This document shows, piece by piece, positions 26,314 through 34,833 of a stretch of DNA of 47,034 nt. Under the pieces are notes generated by a model. The model saw only the letters and a program-made list of their open reading frames with translations, had not been told where the DNA came from and made no database searches. The translations under genes and the position numbers were made by a program. Location: the NCBI GenBank assembly GCA_030148645.1, contig JASBTB010000135.1:1-47034 (forward strand), in the 5' to 3' direction. This stretch comes from Demequina sp. GTDB taxonomy: Bacteria; Actinomycetota; Actinomycetes; Actinomycetales; Demequinaceae. Numbering within the stretch: the stretch's first letter is position 1; each line of letters starts with the position of its first letter.

Positions 26314-28500
26314 ATGCACGACGAGTCGACCGTCACGGCAAGACCCGGTCTCGACGCCGAACAACGAGTCGTCGACACTGTCTACGCTAGACTCGATGAC
26401 CTGAGGGACGAGACCAATCGTCGCCTTGCCGAGGTGCGGCGCTCGGGCCCGTCGGGATCGCCTCAGAACCGCTCCGAACGCGACGCCTTCGCCTCGCTGT
26501 ACGAGGATCGGATCGCCCAGTTCGACGCGGTCGAGGACCGGCTGTGCTTCGGGCGCCTGGACATGGCCAGCGGGGAGAGGCTCTACGTGGGTCGCATCGG
26601 GTTGTCGGACGACGACCACGTGCCGCTACTCACCGATTGGCGAGCGCCCGCCGCGACCCCGTTCTACGCCGCCACGGCCGCGCATCCATCCGGAGTGGTC
26701 AACCGGAGGCATCTGACTACTCGTGGGCGCACGGTGACGGCCGTCGAAGACGACGTGCTGGATGTCGAGGCCCTGCGCGCCTTGGGACAGCACGACTCCC
26801 TCGCGGGTGAGGGAGCCCTGTTGGCTGCGCTCGACGCGCGCCGCACGGGCCGCATGGGAGACATCGTCGCCACCATTCAGTCCGAACAGGACGCGGTGAT
26901 TCGCGCCCCCTTGCAAGGCGCCCTCGTGGTGCAGGGCGGTCCGGGAACGGGCAAGACGGCCGTTGCGCTGCATCGTGCCGCCTATCTTCTCTACCACCAC
27001 CGGGACCTGTTGGAACGGCGCGGAGTGTTGCTCATCGGTCCCTCGGCCTCGTTCTTGCGCTACATCGATCAGGTGTTGCCGTCGCTGGGAGAGACGGGTG
27101 CCGTATCGACCACTCTTGCGGGACTCGTGCGCGGCATCGGCCCCGCCGTGCGCGAGGACGACGACGTGGCCGGCCTCAAGGGCCGCGCCGACATGGCGGG
27201 CGTCATTCGCGCGGCGGTACGCGAGCGCCAACGCATTCCTCGCAAGGATCAAGAGTTCCGGATCGACGGGCGACCCGTGGTGCTCAAGCGCTCCGACGTA
27301 CGCGAGGCCCAAGCGCGTGCGCGTCGCGACGGCAAGCCTCACAACGAGGCTCGGGCGGCATTCGCCAAGGAGATGATCAACAGGCTTTCAAGGCAGGTCG
27401 CTGACTACCTCGGTCCCGAGATCGAGGAGGCCGACCGTCGAGAGATCGCCCGCGACCTACGCGAGGACCGCGACATTCGCATCGCCATCAACCTGTGCTG
27501 GCTTCCCGTCACTCCCGTGGCGCTGCTGCGCGACCTGCTGTCCAAGCGGCACATCCTCGATGCATGTGCCGCGCGGCTGTCCGTGGCCGAGCGCGAACTC
27601 CTCTTCAGAAGCGCCGACTCGGCCCTCACCGACGCGGACGTTCCCCTGCTCGACGAGGCGGCGGAACTGCTCGGGGACCTACCGCAGGCCGCGAGCCCCA
27701 AGCAGGACCGCAAGGCGGAATTGCGCTATGCGAAAGAGGTCTTGGCCAACGTCGGCGGGGACGGCCTGGTAACCGCCGAGATGCTGGCCGACCGCATGCG
27801 GGCCCCCGCACTGCGGCGCTCCATCGCCGAGCGCGCATCCGAGGACCGTTCCTGGACCTACGGACACGTCGTGGTGGACGAGGCGCAAGAACTCTCTCCG
27901 ATGGCGTGGCGGATGCTGTTGCGGCGTTGCCCGTCGCGGTCCTTCACGATCGTCGGAGACGTGGCCCAAACGTCGTCTCCTGCGGGAACGCGCTGGTGGC
28001 CGGAGACGATGGACCCTCAGTTCCAAGCGGGCTGGACCTTGCGCGAACTCACTGTCAGCTACCGGATACCTGCGGCGGTCGCGCAGGCCGCGCAAAGTTT
28101 TGCCCGCGCGGCCGGGCTGCCCGTCAGCGACATCAGCGCGGCGCGTGAGGTCGCCGATGCCATGTCGACCATCGCGGTGGCTCGGGCCTCGGACGTCGCG
28201 GCACGGGCGATCGCTGCTGCGGCCGACGAATCGGTGGCGCTTGCCGAGCGTGGTGGTGGCCTGGTGGCGATCATCGCGCCCCTCGACATCGTCGAGAAGG
28301 TGGCGGCAACGGCCCCATCGGGAGTCGAGGTCCTCGTGGCTCGCGATGCCAAAGGTCTCGAGTACGACGCCGTGGTGGTCGCCGACCCTGCCGCCGTGGG
28401 CCACGTGCCCCAGGACCTTTACGTGGCCCTCACCCGCCCCACCCGCCGACTCGTGCTCGTGCATTCCGGTTGCCTGCCAGCGGGGCTGAGCGCGCCATAG
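26314..28500 (+). CDS. helD: HelD-type RNA polymerase recycling ATPase (UvrD-like)
   Basis: 728-residue SF1-like ATPase; HelD proteins remove stalled RNA polymerase from DNA and in mycobacteria and Streptomyces affect rifampicin tolerance. The N-terminal 150 residues hold a long helical arm (VYARLDDLRDETNRRLAEV). Walker A QGGPGTGKT at about 207-215 is followed by ALHRAAYLLYHHRD. Later motifs VVDEAQELSPMAWRML and IVGDVAQTS are the helicase II/III equivalents. Start ATG 26314 has GGAAGGG upstream. No rifampicin enzyme gene is near, so a resistance role is not shown here. Confidence 0.92.
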   Translation: MHDESTVTARPGLDAEQRVVDTVYARLDDLRDETNRRLAEVRRSGPSGSPQNRSERDAFASLYEDRIAQFDAVEDRLCFGRLDMASGERLYVGRIGLSDDDHVPLLTDWRAPAATPFYAATAAHPSGVVNRRHLTTRGRTVTAVEDDVLDVEALRALGQHDSLAGEGALLAALDARRTGRMGDIVATIQSEQDAVIRAPLQGALVVQGGPGTGKTAVALHRAAYLLYHHRDLLERRGVLLIGPSASFLRYIDQVLPSLGETGAVSTTLAGLVRGIGPAVREDDDVAGLKGRADMAGVIRAAVRERQRIPRKDQEFRIDGRPVVLKRSDVREAQARARRDGKPHNEARAAFAKEMINRLSRQVADYLGPEIEEADRREIARDLREDRDIRIAINLCWLPVTPVALLRDLLSKRHILDACAARLSVAERELLFRSADSALTDADVPLLDEAAELLGDLPQAASPKQDRKAELRYAKEVLANVGGDGLVTAEMLADRMRAPALRRSIAERASEDRSWTYGHVVVDEAQELSPMAWRMLLRRCPSRSFTIVGDVAQTSSPAGTRWWPETMDPQFQAGWTLRELTVSYRIPAAVAQAAQSFARAAGLPVSDISAAREVADAMSTIAVARASDVAARAIAAAADESVALAERGGGLVAIIAPLDIVEKVAATAPSGVEVLVARDAKGLEYDAVVVADPAAVGHVPQDLYVALTRPTRRLVLVHSGCLPAGLSAP

Positions 28501-28521
28501 CGTCCCACCGCAGTGGTCGCG

Positions 28522-29322
28522 CTACGGTTGTTCGCACCTGCCCGCACCCGCAGCCGCAAGTCCCGCAAGATCGCCCGGCCCCCATTCCACGGTGGACGTA
28601 ACCTCCGGGAACATGAGTTCGCGCGAATCGCTCACATGGTCCAGGCCGACAACGTGCCCGAGTTCATGCATCACGAGCGCCTTCGCCCTGGCCCAGTCGG
28701 CCGCGTTGCCGAGGTCCGCGGGGAACTCTTCGAGATCCAAGACAATGGTTCCCGACCTCAAGTACTCGTCGGTTCCGTAGGCCCCGCGGGTCACGATCGG
28801 GCCACCCACGCCCGACGTGCTGCCCGCCAGGTCTGCGGATTCCGCCTGAGTGCTCCACCCAATCATGACGGGCGCCCAGCGCCAGCCCGCCTCGTCGACG
28901 AGCGGCTCGCGGTCGAACGTGACGGGTGCGCTGGAATAGTCGGCGCCTTCCCACACCAGTCCGGTGCGGGCGGCGACCTCGGCGACGGCCTGGCTGACCA
29001 CGCCGTCGGCGCCAGGCGGCATGCGGTCGGTGGACACGGTCCACCGGATCGGGATGCACGGGTCGTGAAGCACGGTGCCGCCCGCGGCGATGTTGCTCAA
29101 CTTCCACTCGCCCGTCGTCGCGACGATCACCACGGGCGCCAACCGCCGTGGCTGTCCTGTGACGGACGGAATTCGTACCACCTCGCCATCGATCACGAGT
29201 GCATTGCGATCCTGACCCCAGTGCGACAGATCGGCAAGGCGCACCCCCATGGCGTACAGCGCTGCCGCCCCCAGCCCCACAGTGACGACCGCAATGAGGG
29301 CGAGTCGGGCTGCGGCTTTCAC
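28522..29322 (-). CDS. Secreted/membrane-anchored zinc metalloprotease (matrixin-like)
   Basis: 266 residues from GTG 29322. One N-terminal hydrophobic helix (about 6-27, no lipobox) should anchor or export it. The zinc site is the metzincin motif HELGHVVGLDH (219-229), with a downstream Met-turn methionine in RELMFPE (237). The region IPIRWTVSTDRMPPGADG (about 90-107) resembles the start of the matrixin fold. One cysteine (C89) is unpaired. Divergent from serA with 56 bases between starts. Substrate is unknown; the motif makes a peptidase activity likely. Confidence 0.85.
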   Translation of the reverse strand: MKAAARLALIAVVTVGLGAAALYAMGVRLADLSHWGQDRNALVIDGEVVRIPSVTGQPRRLAPVVIVATTGEWKLSNIAAGGTVLHDPCIPIRWTVSTDRMPPGADGVVSQAVAEVAARTGLVWEGADYSSAPVTFDREPLVDEAGWRWAPVMIGWSTQAESADLAGSTSGVGGPIVTRGAYGTDEYLRSGTIVLDLEEFPADLGNAADWARAKALVMHELGHVVGLDHVSDSRELMFPEVTSTVEWGPGDLAGLAAAGAGRCEQP

Positions 29323-29378
29323 GTGCCAAGTTTCCCATGCAGTCGCGAAGTTGGTAAACGGGTCACAAGTGCGAGACC

Positions 29379-30584
29379 ATGACCTCCGTGCGCGCACTCC
29401 TCCTCGAAACACTTCACCCTCAGGCCACCGAGATCCTCGAAGCCGCCGGCATCGCGGTAGACAACCGCGCCGGTGCGCTCGACGAGGACGAACTCATCGA
29501 AGCCCTCCGCGGCGTTCACCTGCTGGGACTCAGGTCCAAGACACACGTGACCGAACGCGTCCTGAAGGAGGCCACCCACCTCATCGCCGTGGGCGCCTTC
29601 TCGATTGGCACGAATCAGATCGACCTGGCCGCTGCGGCCCGCCAGGGTGTGGCCGTGTTCAACGCCCCCTTCTCCAACACGCGCTCTGTCGTGGAAATGG
29701 CCGTGTCAGAGATGATCTCGCTGACGCGGCGCCTGCCAGAGCACAACCGCCAGATGCACGCTGGCGTGTGGTCCAAGTCCGCCATCGGCGCTCACGAGAT
29801 TCGCGGACGCACACTCGGCATCGTCGGCTACGGCAACATCGGCTCGCAGCTGTCCGTCATTGCCGAGGCGCTCGGCATGAACGTCATCTTCTTCGACAAC
29901 GCCGAAAAGTTGGCTCTCGGCAACGCCACCAAGATGCCGACCCTCGAGTCGCTTCTCAGTGAAGCCGACATCGTGACCCTGCACGTGGACGGCCGCCCGG
30001 GCAACTCCGGCTTCTTTGGTCGCGAGCTCTTCGCCGCCATGAAGCCCGGCGCACTGTTCCTGAACTTGTCCCGAGGCTTCATCGTGGACCTCGAAGGCCT
30101 CAAAGCCGGGCTTGAGTCTGGTCACATCGGTGGAGCGGCGATTGACGTCTTCCCCGTCGAGCCCAAGGCCAAGGGGGATGCCTTCTCGTCACCGCTGCAG
30201 AACGTGCCCAATGTGATACTGACGCCGCACATCGGCGGCTCCACGGAGGAGGCGCAGCGCGACATCGGCATCTTTGTGTCCACCCGGTTGCGCGACTACG
30301 TGCACCACGGGTCCACGTCGCTGTCCGTCAACCTGCCCCACCTGTCCCTCAACCAGCAGCAGGGCTCACACCGGATCGCGCACCTCCACGTCAACACTCC
30401 CGGCGTTCTTGCCGCCGTGAACCGCGTCTTCGCCGACCACGGCGTCAACATCGAGGCCCAGATGCTCGCCACTCGAGGAGAGCTGGGCTACGCGGTCACC
30501 GACGTGTCGGCGGGAATCACGCAAGACGCCGTCGAAGCTTTGTCGCAGATGCAGGCGACTGTCCGCCTGCGGGTGCTGTCATAG
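29379..30584 (+). CDS. serA: D-3-phosphoglycerate dehydrogenase (E. coli-type, ACT domain)
   Basis: First step of serine synthesis: 3-phosphoglycerate to 3-phosphohydroxypyruvate, NAD-linked. 401 residues, close to the E. coli 410-residue type. NAD fold TLGIVGYGNIGSQLSVIAEA (about 145-164), catalytic Arg/Glu/His region GFIVDLEGLK and LTPHIGGSTEEAQ (about 286-298), and a C-terminal ACT domain HLHVNTPGVLAAVNRVFADH. An ACT domain suggests serine feedback inhibition. No clear ribosome site precedes the ATG. The DEAD-box gene starts 11 bases after it on the same strand. Confidence 0.93.
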   Translation: MTSVRALLLETLHPQATEILEAAGIAVDNRAGALDEDELIEALRGVHLLGLRSKTHVTERVLKEATHLIAVGAFSIGTNQIDLAAAARQGVAVFNAPFSNTRSVVEMAVSEMISLTRRLPEHNRQMHAGVWSKSAIGAHEIRGRTLGIVGYGNIGSQLSVIAEALGMNVIFFDNAEKLALGNATKMPTLESLLSEADIVTLHVDGRPGNSGFFGRELFAAMKPGALFLNLSRGFIVDLEGLKAGLESGHIGGAAIDVFPVEPKAKGDAFSSPLQNVPNVILTPHIGGSTEEAQRDIGIFVSTRLRDYVHHGSTSLSVNLPHLSLNQQQGSHRIAHLHVNTPGVLAAVNRVFADHGVNIEAQMLATRGELGYAVTDVSAGITQDAVEALSQMQATVRLRVLS

Positions 30585-30595
30585 AAACGGACGGG

Positions 30596-32776
30596 GTGCC
30601 TTTCGCAGATCTTGACCTACCCGAGGAATTGCTCAAGGCACTCGCTCGCTTTGACCTGACCACGGCGTTCCCCATCCAGTCGGCGACCATCGCCGACGCC
30701 TTGGCTGGCCGCGACGTGTTGGGCAAGGCCCGCACCGGTTCCGGCAAGACGCTCGCCTTCGGTCTGCCGATGCTCGCCCGACTGGCCGGTTCCGACAAGG
30801 CCCGACCGCGTCGTCCGCTGGCGCTCGTCTTGGTGCCCACGCGCGAACTCGCGATGCAGGTGGGCGATGCGTTGGAACCCTACGCCCATGCGCTGGGCCT
30901 TTCGCATCGCCTCATTGCAGGCGGCCTATCCATGTCCAAGCAGATCGTGTCGCTGGAGCGGGGTGTGCACGTGCTAGTAGCGACCCCCGGTCGCTTGAGC
31001 GACCTCATGCGTCGCGGCAATGTCGATCTCAGCGCGGTGACGATCACCGTGCTGGACGAGGCGGATCACATGGCGGAGATGGGCTTCGCAGAAGAGATCA
31101 CGCAGATCCTCGATACGACCTGCGCCGATGCCCAACGACTCCTGTTCTCGGCCACCCTCGACGGCGTGGTCGATACCCTGGTGGCTCGTTTCATGACCAA
31201 CCCGGTGCTGCACGACGTCACCGACGGGAAGGATGCACCGAGCCAGCGCCACGTGGTCCTGGCCGTACCGCCGCACGAGAAGTACCGGCTGGCGACGCGC
31301 ATCGCCGCCCGACAGGGGCGCACGTTGTGCTTTGTGCGCACCAAACTCGCCGCGGACCGCGTGGCAGCAGACATGCGCGCTCAAGGCGTGCTGGCCGTCG
31401 CGCTGCACGGGGATCGTGCCCAAAACGAACGTAACCTGGCCATGACCGAGTTCCGCGCCGGGCGGCTTCCCGTGTTGGTGGCCACCGACGTGGCCGCACG
31501 CGGCATTCACGTGGATGCCGTGGACCTTGTCCTACAGATCGACCCTCCCGCCGACTACCGGGACTACACGCACCGTTCCGGCCGCACGGGCCGAGCCGGA
31601 GCCGACGGCCTCGCCGTGCTCCTGTCCCTTCCGCACCAACGGGGTGCCGTGCAACGCCTCCTCGACAACGCAGGGATTCGGGCCGAACAGGAAACTTTTC
31701 GCACGATCGACGCGAAGGCACTGCTCCGGATCGACGAAATCACCGGCGCGCGTGAGCCCGTTGGCGATCCCGTTGACGAACCGCTGCCCGTATCCCGCAC
31801 AGACCGCCGCGGCGCCGGTCGCCCCGGTGACCGCCACCGCGCACGTGGCGACAGGTCGGGATCGCGGCCCGCAGCCAGGCCTGCCGCTCGGCGCGACGAT
31901 TCGTTGGGCGACCGAGAGCGGCTCACCACCAAGGAACGCGAACTAGCGCAGCGCGAGCAGGCACTGGTCGAACGCGAGCGCAGACTCGCTCAGCGGGAAG
32001 CAGACGCCACCCGCCCCGCCCCACGCAGCGGGGCACCCACGCACCCTGAGAGGGCCAGTCGCCCTCCCTACGGGGCACCCACGCACCGTGATCCCCGCGA
32101 TGCCCAGCGTACGCAGCCCGATACCGCGCGCCCACCACGAGCGAAAGGTGGCCTAAGCCGTGGCACCCCCGACCCACGTCGGGCACGCACACAGGGCCAC
32201 GTGAGTGCGACACCTCCGCGTGCACAGATCCGGGATGATCGGGATGGTCGCGGTCGCAGTGGTCCGGGTGGTCGCAGAGGTCGGGATGATCGTGAGGAAC
32301 GCGACACGTATCGCGGCGATCCGCAAGGGATGCGTGGCGATCACGGTGGCCACCGCGGCTCGTCGGGCGATGCGCGCCCTCCGCGTGGGCGAAACGGCAC
32401 CTACCCACGAAAGTCGGAAGTCGGGCGTGAGGGCACACGGGGAAGGTCGACGAACTCGCCAGCTGCGCGTGAGAACCATACTGGCCCCCGCACCGGCACG
32501 CCAACGAAGTGGTCAAACAAGAGCGAAGGTCGACGCGATGCGGGGCCGAGCCGCGCCCAAAGGCGTGAGCGCGGGCTCGCTCCCCGCAACAGCGATGCGG
32601 CCGCACGCTTGGGCGATGACTTCGACCCCGCACGCACGCCCCGCAAGCCCCGTACCAAGAAGAGCAAAGATGGCAAGGGTTCCCAGGCAACAGGCGGCGG
32701 TTCGAGCAGGCGCGGGAAGCCGCGCGTGAAGGGCCCCGGCAAGAAGAACCCCTCCAAGAAACCCAAGCGAAACTAA
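30596..32776 (+). CDS. DEAD-box RNA helicase with long basic C-terminal tail
   Basis: 726 residues from GTG 30596. The first ~400 residues are a complete SF2 core: Q motif [16 protein letters not shown] (45-52), [17 protein letters not shown] in [12 protein letters not shown], and [10 protein letters not shown]. From about residue 440 the sequence is low-complexity: a charged coiled stretch ([20 protein letters not shown]), then Arg/Gly/Asp-rich repeats and two copies of GAPTH. The end is Lys-rich ([10 protein letters not shown]). Such tails bind RNA or help condensate formation; this is inference. Stop overlaps the nrdR stop (convergent). Confidence 0.9.
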   Translation: MPFADLDLPEELLKALARFDLTTAFPIQSATIADALAGRDVLGKARTGSGKTLAFGLPMLARLAGSDKARPRRPLALVLVPTRELAMQVGDALEPYAHALGLSHRLIAGGLSMSKQIVSLERGVHVLVATPGRLSDLMRRGNVDLSAVTITVLDEADHMAEMGFAEEITQILDTTCADAQRLLFSATLDGVVDTLVARFMTNPVLHDVTDGKDAPSQRHVVLAVPPHEKYRLATRIAARQGRTLCFVRTKLAADRVAADMRAQGVLAVALHGDRAQNERNLAMTEFRAGRLPVLVATDVAARGIHVDAVDLVLQIDPPADYRDYTHRSGRTGRAGADGLAVLLSLPHQRGAVQRLLDNAGIRAEQETFRTIDAKALLRIDEITGAREPVGDPVDEPLPVSRTDRRGAGRPGDRHRARGDRSGSRPAARPAARRDDSLGDRERLTTKERELAQREQALVERERRLAQREADATRPAPRSGAPTHPERASRPPYGAPTHRDPRDAQRTQPDTARPPRAKGGLSRGTPDPRRARTQGHVSATPPRAQIRDDRDGRGRSGPGGRRGRDDREERDTYRGDPQGMRGDHGGHRGSSGDARPPRGRNGTYPRKSEVGREGTRGRSTNSPAARENHTGPRTGTPTKWSNKSEGRRDAGPSRAQRRERGLAPRNSDAAARLGDDFDPARTPRKPRTKKSKDGKGSQATGGGSSRRGKPRVKGPGKKNPSKKPKRN

Positions 32777-33285
32777 TCCGCTGGACGCCCCGTCGACTCC
32801 TGGCCTTCCGAGTCACCCGTACGCACCACCGCATCGACCGGGTCTGCTTGCCGCAAGTCGGCGATCGCCCGCTCAAAGTCGTCCAGCGACTTGAAGGCCT
32901 GGTAGACACTCGCGAACCTCAGGTAGGCGATCTCGTCGAGTTGGCGCAGCGGTGGCAGAATCTCCAAGCCGATGTCGAGCGCATCGATCTCCGCCTGCCC
33001 GGATTCTCTAATCGATTCCTCGACCCTCTGCGCGAGCAATGCGAGGTCGTCATCCGAAACGGGGCGTCCCTGGCACGCCTTGCGCACCCCCGAGATGATC
33101 TTGGTGCGAGAGAAGGGCTCGACCACGCCAGAGCGTTTGACCACCGAAAGCGAGAAGGTCTCCACCGTGGAGAACCTCCGGCCACAGTTGGGGCATTGGC
33201 GTCGCCTGCGAATCGCCGAGCCGTCGTCGGCCGTTCGGGAGTCGATCACGCGCGAATCTGCGTGCCTACAAAATGGGCAATGCAT
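32773..33285 (-). CDS. nrdR: Transcriptional repressor NrdR
   Basis: ATP/dATP-responsive repressor of ribonucleotide reductase genes. 170 residues from ATG 33285. N-terminal zinc ribbon CPFCRH...CPNCGRRF (residues 3-33) followed by ATP-cone sequence [20 protein letters not shown]. Stop overlaps that of the DEAD-box gene by a few bases. No NrdR box pair was seen in the window, so its targets lie elsewhere. A hairpin GGCACC/GGTGCC (33307-33322) lies just upstream of its start, between nrdR and the LysM gene. Confidence 0.95.
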   Translation of the reverse strand: MHCPFCRHADSRVIDSRTADDGSAIRRRRQCPNCGRRFSTVETFSLSVVKRSGVVEPFSRTKIISGVRKACQGRPVSDDDLALLAQRVEESIRESGQAEIDALDIGLEILPPLRQLDEIAYLRFASVYQAFKSLDDFERAIADLRQADPVDAVVRTGDSEGQESTGRPAD

Positions 33286-33336
33286 GCCACTACTGTCCCA
33301 CGTCACGGCACCCCGCGGTGCCCCGCCAGATTCGCC

Positions 33337-33636
33337 CTATCTGTCGGCGGGGACAATCAACTGGTCACCTTCGCGAATCGAGGCCGAGTTCATCACGTTG
33401 ATGGTCTTGAGAGTCGCCACGGTGTCGCGCACATCACGGCCAGACGGGGTGATGGACTGCGCAATCGACCACAGCGTGTCGCCCTGCGCGACCACGTACG
33501 TGTCGGTGGGGGACGGGGCACCCGGCTCTTGGGCGAAGGCCTGGGGTGCGACTGCGAAGGCAACGCCTGCAAGAACCGTGGCAGCGACCCAGCGACGCGC
33601 CCTCACCGCGGGGCTATTCACTACACGAATCGTCAT
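33337..33636 (-). CDS. Secreted LysM protein next to lexA (SOS-type)
   Basis: 99 residues: basic N-terminus, signal helix ([21 protein letters not shown], with likely cleavage after AFA), short Pro/Thr linker, then one LysM domain ([14 protein letters not shown] ... [12 protein letters not shown], about 47-97). The place, divergent from lexA, is that of Rv2719c/ChiZ and related SOS-induced division inhibitors of Actinobacteria. This one is short and has no visible hydrolase domain. Transcription probably starts in the region with LexA boxes. Confidence 0.85.
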   Translation of the reverse strand: MTIRVVNSPAVRARRWVAATVLAGVAFAVAPQAFAQEPGAPSPTDTYVVAQGDTLWSIAQSITPSGRDVRDTVATLKTINVMNSASIREGDQLIVPADR

Positions 33637-33649
33637 CTCAACTCCTCAT

Positions 33650-33665
33650 TCGAACATATGTTCGT
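33650..33665. promoter_or_regulatory. LexA box 1
   Basis: TCGAACATATGTTCGT, a one-mismatch match to the actinobacterial SOS consensus TCGAAC-N4-GTTCGA. It lies 14 bases upstream of the LysM start, so it may repress that gene. Confidence 0.85.
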
Positions 33666-33680
33666 AGAACGTGTGTTCTA
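33665..33680. promoter_or_regulatory. LexA-like box 2
   Basis: TAGAACGTGTGTTCTA, a perfect-symmetry GAAC-N4-GTTC box next to box 1 (centre spacing 15 bases). The outer bases differ from the consensus. Confidence 0.7.
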
Positions 33681-33717
33681 TTTCTAGCACGAGCGGCCGA
33701 CACGCCGCAAGGAAAGT

Positions 33718-33733
33718 TCGAACATGTGTTTGA
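33718..33733. promoter_or_regulatory. LexA box 3
   Basis: TCGAACATGTGTTTGA, consensus with one change (GTTCGA to GTTTGA). It lies about 95 bases upstream of the lexA ATG, consistent with autorepression of lexA. Confidence 0.8.
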
Positions 33734-33827
33734 TTTCTGTGCTGGCGTGGCCTACCGTCGGGAACAAGAACACCACCGAGGTGTGACACGCACACTGGCG
33801 CACAAGACACCGACCCTGGAGGAACCC

Positions 33828-34529
33828 ATGTCAGGCGATGAGCAGGACGCCACCATCCACGAGTTCCCGACGCCGGGCGACGGGGTGACGGATCGCCAAT
33901 GGCGCATTCTCGAGGCGATCAGGGAATCGGTCGCCAGCCGCGGCTATCCACCGTCCATGCGGGAAATCGGCGATGCCGTGGGTCTCAACTCCAGCTCATC
34001 GGTCAAGCACCAGTTGAGCGCACTTCAAACCAAGGGTTACCTCAGGCAGGACCCGCACCGGCCACGCGCCCTCGAGGTGGTGCTTCCCGAGGAAGTCGCC
34101 GCCCATCCCGCGCCGTCCGTCCTGCCCCATGCACCCCAAACCTCACAGGACAACCACGTGGTCGAGGTTCCTCTCGTCGGACGGATCGCAGCCGGTGGAC
34201 CGATCCTCGCGGACCAGCAGATTGAGGACGTTTTTGCACTACCGCGCCAGTTGACGGGGGACGGCGACCTCTTCATGCTGAAAGTGTCGGGCGAATCGAT
34301 GATTGACGCGGCGATCTGCGACGGCGACTGGGTGGTCGTGCGGCGGCAGAATACTGCCGACAACGGCGACATTGTGGCCGCGCTGCTGGACGACGAGGCG
34401 ACGGTCAAGACGTTACGCCGCAAGGACGGCCAGGTGTGGCTCATGCCCCACAACCCCGCGTATACGCCGATCGACGGCAACCACGCCCGTATCATGGGCA
34501 AGGTCGTCTCGGTGATGCGCCGAGTGTAG
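33828..34529 (+). CDS. lexA: SOS repressor LexA
   Basis: 233 residues from ATG 33828, with GGAGGAA before it. N-terminal winged helix ([20 protein letters not shown]...[12 protein letters not shown]), a Pro-rich hinge, then the self-cleaving domain. Cleavage site A122-G123 (RIAAGGPI), catalytic Ser157 (KVSGESMID) and Lys194 (TVKTLRR) are present. Represses the divergent LysM gene and itself through the boxes at 33650-33733. The upstream in-frame extension to 33546 is not coding. Length and motifs are normal. Confidence 0.97.
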   Translation: MSGDEQDATIHEFPTPGDGVTDRQWRILEAIRESVASRGYPPSMREIGDAVGLNSSSSVKHQLSALQTKGYLRQDPHRPRALEVVLPEEVAAHPAPSVLPHAPQTSQDNHVVEVPLVGRIAAGGPILADQQIEDVFALPRQLTGDGDLFMLKVSGESMIDAAICDGDWVVVRRQNTADNGDIVAALLDDEATVKTLRRKDGQVWLMPHNPAYTPIDGNHARIMGKVVSVMRRV

Positions 34530-34591
34530 CCCCGGGGCGGCTGGCGCATCCGCGAGCCTCGTCGAGCGCTAGCGCGCCAAGCGGTCACGCA

Positions 34592-34831
34592 CTAGGAGGA
34601 ACGCCAACCCTCCTGCCAGTGGAAGCCTCCCTTGATGGCCTGGCCCATCGCCTTCATGGCCTTCGCAATGGTGCTCTGGTAGACGCGCGACTCTTCGCTC
34701 GTGGCAGCCTGCGCCATGGCGCGACTCGACTCCTCAAAGTGCGCCAGGTACTCGGCAAAGCGCTCGCGCTCCGCAATTTGTCCGCGGATGAACTCGTCGG
34801 ACTGTCCACCGCTGACCTGAGGATCTGTCAT
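34592..34831 (-). CDS. Small helical protein of unknown function, downstream of dinG
   Basis: 79 residues, acidic-to-neutral and mostly helical (QIAERERFAEYLAHFEESSRAM), with no cysteine, signal peptide or membrane helix. It starts two bases after the dinG stop region, with GGAGGTGG upstream, so it is probably cotranscribed and translationally linked with dinG and hflX. I do not recognise a family. The conserved operon position may mean a partner of DinG, but this is inference. Confidence 0.6.
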   Translation of the reverse strand: MTDPQVSGGQSDEFIRGQIAERERFAEYLAHFEESSRAMAQAATSEESRVYQSTIAKAMKAMGQAIKGGFHWQEGWRSS

Positions 34832-34833
34832 CG

